This document shows, in pieces, positions 60,753 through 64,000 of a DNA stretch of 64,000 nucleotides. Numbering within the stretch: position 1 is the first letter of the stretch; each line of letters starts with the position of its first letter. The notes beneath the pieces are model-generated. The model did not search any database and was not told where the DNA came from. It saw nothing but the letters and a program-made list of their open reading frames with translations. Source of the stretch: Clostridia bacterium (GTDB lineage Bacteria > Bacillota > Clostridia > Oscillospirales > CAG-272); the NCBI GenBank assembly GCA_017403155.1, contig JAFQOP010000011.1, positions 1-64,000 of the forward strand, in the 5' to 3' direction. A program made the translations under genes and the position numbers.

Positions 60753-61931
60753 ATGAATTTCGAAAGACTCAAGAAATACCTGGACAGTCTGAACTGCCGA
60801 GAGGGAGTTAAGGGTGGTGTGTGCCCCGGCTCAAACACCGTTATCTATCTGAAGCATGAGCCGATATTCTCCTACTCAACGGGATATGACGATATTGAGG
60901 CAGGAGCTCCGACAAATCCCGACAAGCTATACAACCTTTATTCCTGCACCAAGATAACCACCGCCACAGCTGCAATGCAGCTGCTCGAGCGCGGAATAAT
61001 AGCGGTTAATGAGCCCGTATCGAAGTATATCCCCGAGTTTGCAGATATAAGAGTAAAGGTAAAGAATTCCGAGGGAAAGGTAATCGGCTCGCGTCCTCCA
61101 AAGCAGCCTGTGCTGATAAGGCACCTGCTCACGATGACCTCAGGGCTGCCATACAGCATGCACAGCCCGGAGCTCGAGGAGCTTATCGAGGCTACGGACG
61201 GCAGGGCACCCACTCTCGAGGTCGCAAAAGCTATGGCGAAGCATCTGCTTGACTTCGACCCTGGTGCTCATTATCAGTACAGCGAGTCGCTCGACGTTAT
61301 GGGTGCTGTAATCGAGGTAGCCACGGGCGAGCCCTTCTCCGAATACGTGCGGAAAAATATCTTCGACCCCCTCGGCATGAGGTGCACCACCTTCCGACCC
61401 GATTTTTCTCGCCCCGAGCTCTTTGCCGCGCAGTACGGTTACGAGGGCGGCAGGGTAGTGCGGTGGGATATTGCCCGAAATCCTCACAGACTCGGCACCG
61501 AGTATGACGGCGGAGGCGCAGGGCTTGTCTCGAGCACAAACGATTACATCCTTCTTATCGACGCGCTGGCGAACCTCGGAGTTGGCAAAAACGGCAAAAG
61601 AATCCTCACCGAGCGCTCGGTCGAGCTTATGCGCACACCGGCTCTTGGCGATGAGCAATACCGCGAGTTTTCCGTCAGCTATAATACAGGCTACTGCTAT
61701 TGCTACGGCGTGCGCGCGTGCGTGGATAAGACGGCGGCAGGCACCCTTTCCACCCTCGGCGCCTTTGGCTGGGACGGATGGAAGATGTGCTTTGCCCTGA
61801 TAGACCCGTCGATTGGTCTTGCGGTATTCCATACTCAGCACCTCGAGGGCTTCCACAACGATATAATTCCCAAGCTACGCAACCTCATCTATTATTCACT
61901 CGGCAAGGAGGAAGAGGATGAAGAGAATTAA
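60753..61931 (+). CDS. Serine hydrolase of the beta-lactamase (class C) fold
   Basis: 392 residues, no signal peptide, so likely cytoplasmic. The SxxK motif is Ser64-Cys-Thr-Lys67 (YSCTKITTA). The Tyr-x-Asn position is YSE (about 176-178) in place of the usual YSN. TMTSGLPYSMHSPE is family-typical. Proteins of this group include esterases and peptidases with many substrates. Two bases after mutS2; overlaps the next gene by 14 bases. I doubt a role in drug resistance, as there is no export signal. Confidence 0.85.
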   Translation: MNFERLKKYLDSLNCREGVKGGVCPGSNTVIYLKHEPIFSYSTGYDDIEAGAPTNPDKLYNLYSCTKITTATAAMQLLERGIIAVNEPVSKYIPEFADIRVKVKNSEGKVIGSRPPKQPVLIRHLLTMTSGLPYSMHSPELEELIEATDGRAPTLEVAKAMAKHLLDFDPGAHYQYSESLDVMGAVIEVATGEPFSEYVRKNIFDPLGMRCTTFRPDFSRPELFAAQYGYEGGRVVRWDIARNPHRLGTEYDGGGAGLVSSTNDYILLIDALANLGVGKNGKRILTERSVELMRTPALGDEQYREFSVSYNTGYCYCYGVRACVDKTAAGTLSTLGAFGWDGWKMCFALIDPSIGLAVFHTQHLEGFHNDIIPKLRNLIYYSLGKEEEDEEN

Positions 61932-62391
61932 GCTCTATTCCACCCACACGCGCGACGAGGTTCTTTCCATAATAAAGGACAACAGTCGAGTCAACGAGGG
62001 GGTGCGCTTCAATGACAAAAGGGGCGGAAAGCCCTTTATGCACTTTAAGGAAAACGGGGATAAGCTGCGCATAAAATGCGAGATGATGGGCAGACCCTCT
62101 AAGGATAACGGCTTTCTCGTCGGCACGGTATTCCGCGGCAGGATAAGAGAAGAGGGCGGATACACGCGTATAAGCGGCCTCATAACGACCTCGCTCATAT
62201 ATCACATTGTTATGGCAGCGCTCTTTATCTTCCTTTTAATAAGGATGATAATCACCTCGGCTTACACAATGATACCCATGCTGGTATTCGTCGTTGCATT
62301 TGAGCTGTTATTCTTTAAGGACGAGTTTAAGAAGCAGGGATATATTGAGCGCTATCTTGTGCGCGCCCTGCGCCGCCTCGACAATAAATAA
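61918..62391 (+). CDS. Small membrane protein of unknown function
   Basis: 157 residues. A charged N-terminal half (VRFNDKRGGKPFMHFKENGDKLRIK) is followed by two hydrophobic segments (LIYHIVMAALFIFLLIRM and YTMIPMLVFVVAFELLFF, about 98-137) and a short basic tail. No family recognised. It is last in the yqfC run, overlapping the serine hydrolase gene by 14 bases, with a strong terminator after it. Confidence 0.78.
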   Translation: MKRIKLYSTHTRDEVLSIIKDNSRVNEGVRFNDKRGGKPFMHFKENGDKLRIKCEMMGRPSKDNGFLVGTVFRGRIREEGGYTRISGLITTSLIYHIVMAALFIFLLIRMIITSAYTMIPMLVFVVAFELLFFKDEFKKQGYIERYLVRALRRLDNK

Positions 62392-62426
62392 AAAATCCCA
62401 ACCGCGCTTTTGCGGTTGGGATTTTT
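62391..62426. terminator. Bidirectional intrinsic terminator
   Basis: CCCAACCGC (62397-62405) pairs with GCGGTTGGG (62412-62420), extended by A-run and T-run. It ends the yqfC run and the convergent repeat-protein gene. Confidence 0.92.
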
Positions 62427-62438
62427 GTTGCTTTTTAA

Positions 62439-64000
62439 TTACTCCTCTTCAACTGTGGGCACGTGTGCCGCAGGGGTGAAGATGATGCTTTCGTCGGAAA
62501 CGAGTGCAAGCGCACCGTCAACAGACTTGTATACGCTGTTGCCGCTCGCAACAGTGATACGGGAGAGCATTCTGCAGGAGGTGAATGCGGTAAGGTCGAT
62601 GGATGTTACCGCACTGGGAATTACAAGCTCGGTAAGAGACTCACAGCTGATAAAGGTATATGCATTTATCTTGCGGATGGACTCGGAGAGAGTAACCTCG
62701 GTAAGAGAGGTGCAGCCCGAGAAGGCAAATGCGCCGAGTGTCTCAACGTTAACGAGGTCGATCTCTGTAATCTTAGCGCATCCGAGGAATGCAGCCTCAC
62801 CGATACTCTCAAGCGTGGAGGGAAGAGTAACGGAGGTGATGTTAGCACCTGCGAATGCCGCATAGTTGATCTCGGTCGTGCCCTCGGGAATAACGAGGTC
62901 GGTGACAAGCGCACCGTTTACGTAGAGATTTTTAGCAAGATAGAGAGGGCTGGAGTAGTAGTCCTTGAAGTCTATTGCAGACCAGGACTCGAGGTCCTCG
63001 ACGTATACCTTGGCAAGAGAGGTGCATCCGAGGAATGCGGACATACCTATCGACTCGAGGGTTGCGGGGAGGTGAAGCTCCTTGATGCTTGCGCAGTTCA
63101 TGAACGCAGTAGTGGAAACATCGGTAACACCGACGAGGGTTACCTTTGTGAGGGTCGCGGGTACGTCCTGAGCCTCTCCGAATATCCAGAAGAAGGTAGC
63201 GTTTTCAGCATTGCCATCGCCCGCTCCAAGGAAGGGGAGGGTGATCTCGGCAAGTGCGGTGCAGCCGTCAAATGCGGCAGAGCCAATGGTGCCAACGCCT
63301 TCCTCTACGGTAACGCTCTTAAGAGCTGTGCAGCCTGTGAATGCACCCGATTCAACGCGCTCGATGACAGCGGGGATCGTAATGCTCTTCAGCGCGCTGA
63401 GTCCGTTGAATGCCTTGGAGGCAATAGAGGTAACGCTTCCGTCCGTGGGAATAACTGCGGTGGATATAGCAAGCACGAGCGTCTTATCGGCGGTGCGTAT
63501 TACACAGTTGCCGACGGAGGAGTAGACAGCATTGCCGTCCTCAACGGTTATAGAGGTGAGGTCGGGGCAGCTGGAGAATGCGTTGAGAGATACGCTGAGA
63601 GTATCCTTGTGGATCTTGCAGCTTTTTATTTTCTCGGAGGATGCGGTAAGAAGAAGGGCGTGTGCGTTTTCACCGGAGGCAAGATACTTACCGCCCTCAT
63701 AGTCAGTGAGCTCGAGACCGCTTCTGTCGAATGCATCGAGAGAGAGGTCGGAGATATTGGAACCGAAGGTGATGCTCTTGAGTGCCTTGCAGGTGCGGAA
63801 TGCTCTGCTTGCGATAGAGACAAGAGAGTCGGGAAGAGTTATCGAATGAAGCTTCTCGCATCCCTCAAATGCCGACTCACCGATCGAGAGAAGCTGGCTG
63901 TCTGCGGGAATGTTAACAACCAGAAGAGACGTAATTTCTGTAAATGCATTCGCTCCTATCGCGGTTACACCTGCGGGGAGGGTAAACTCAGCACCGCCGC
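62439..64000 (-). CDS. BspA-type leucine-rich-repeat protein, 5' end outside window
   Basis: The frame is open from its stop at 62439 to the right edge (first full codon at 63998), giving at least 520 residues. All of it is LRR_5 repeats, such as AIGANAFTEITSLLVVNIP, SIGESAFEGCEKLHSITLPDSL, SIASRAFRTCKALKSITFG and SIGMSAFLGCTSLAKVYVE. It ends HVPTVEEE. A Met at 63476 is internal and not a true start. It is separate from the cluster at 14-20 kb but built the same way. Whether it has a signal peptide cannot be seen. Confidence 0.88.
   Translation of the reverse strand, partial: GGAEFTLPAGVTAIGANAFTEITSLLVVNIPADSQLLSIGESAFEGCEKLHSITLPDSLVSIASRAFRTCKALKSITFGSNISDLSLDAFDRSGLELTDYEGGKYLASGENAHALLLTASSEKIKSCKIHKDTLSVSLNAFSSCPDLTSITVEDGNAVYSSVGNCVIRTADKTLVLAISTAVIPTDGSVTSIASKAFNGLSALKSITIPAVIERVESGAFTGCTALKSVTVEEGVGTIGSAAFDGCTALAEITLPFLGAGDGNAENATFFWIFGEAQDVPATLTKVTLVGVTDVSTTAFMNCASIKELHLPATLESIGMSAFLGCTSLAKVYVEDLESWSAIDFKDYYSSPLYLAKNLYVNGALVTDLVIPEGTTEINYAAFAGANITSVTLPSTLESIGEAAFLGCAKITEIDLVNVETLGAFAFSGCTSLTEVTLSESIRKINAYTFISCESLTELVIPSAVTSIDLTAFTSCRMLSRITVASGNSVYKSVDGALALVSDESIIFTPAAHVPTVEEE

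Noticed and set aside
1..64000. CRISPR array, prophage or insertion sequence
   Set aside because: No regular repeat-spacer pattern, no transposase, integrase or phage structural motif seen on either strand.

Overview
The window looks like chromosome from an endospore-forming Clostridia-type Firmicute, probably an uncultured gut lineage. Sporulation genes are scattered through it (spoIIR, an uninterrupted sigK, spo0A, ylbJ, yqfC-yqfD). Gram-positive gene neighbourhoods are present (SRP RNA-dnaX-ebfC-recR; yqfC-yqfD-phoH-ybeY-era-recO-mutS2; tig-clpP-clpX; lepB-rbgA-rnhB-yraN), and serS has a T-box leader. Genus cannot be read from the sequence. I see no CRISPR array, prophage, transposase or rRNA gene.

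Layout. 1-0.74 kb: tRNA-Ser(CGA), a 5' tRNA-Ser relic, and a field of hairpins and direct repeats. 0.74-3.9 kb: a CadC-type sensor, a separate HMA metallochaperone and a P1B ATPase under a consensus promoter with a sensor-type operator, then an RsuA-type pseudouridine synthase. 4.0-10.7 kb: a PocR/AraC regulator divergent from a cupin isomerase-like gene and a large glycosidase-like gene, then smpB, spoIIR and a GH88 hydrolase. 10.8-14 kb: class II aldolase, T-box-serS and a guanylate-kinase-like gene. 14-25 kb (minus strand): secA, two unknown membrane proteins, two BspA-type leucine-rich-repeat lipoproteins and one signal-less repeat protein, packed with almost no spacing. This is the best candidate for an undescribed surface system. 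25-29 kb: trmL, then a COG0523 GTPase with four 60-bp His/Cys repeats, a P-loop/YcgQ-like fusion and an AraC regulator, a likely metal-handling module. 29-43 kb: mostly housekeeping genes for proteostasis, ribosome assembly, DNA repair and cell-wall lipid recycling. 43-50 kb: a MazF-type RNase, DUF378, sigK, a degenerate response regulator, an SDR, SRP RNA, dnaX-ebfC-recR and spo0A. 50-62 kb: GTP-dependent PEPCK, a small lipoprotein, ylbJ, and a nine-gene run from yqfC to a small membrane protein. 62.4 kb to the right edge: a fourth BspA-type repeat protein, open past the window end.

Most convergent gene pairs are separated by a strong intrinsic terminator. Many genes overlap by ATGA, so translational coupling is common. 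Several promoters are close to the housekeeping consensus with 17-bp spacing. Where the longest reading frame began upstream of a good ribosome-binding site, I chose the start that follows the site. All functions come from reading motifs and gene order; no database search was run.
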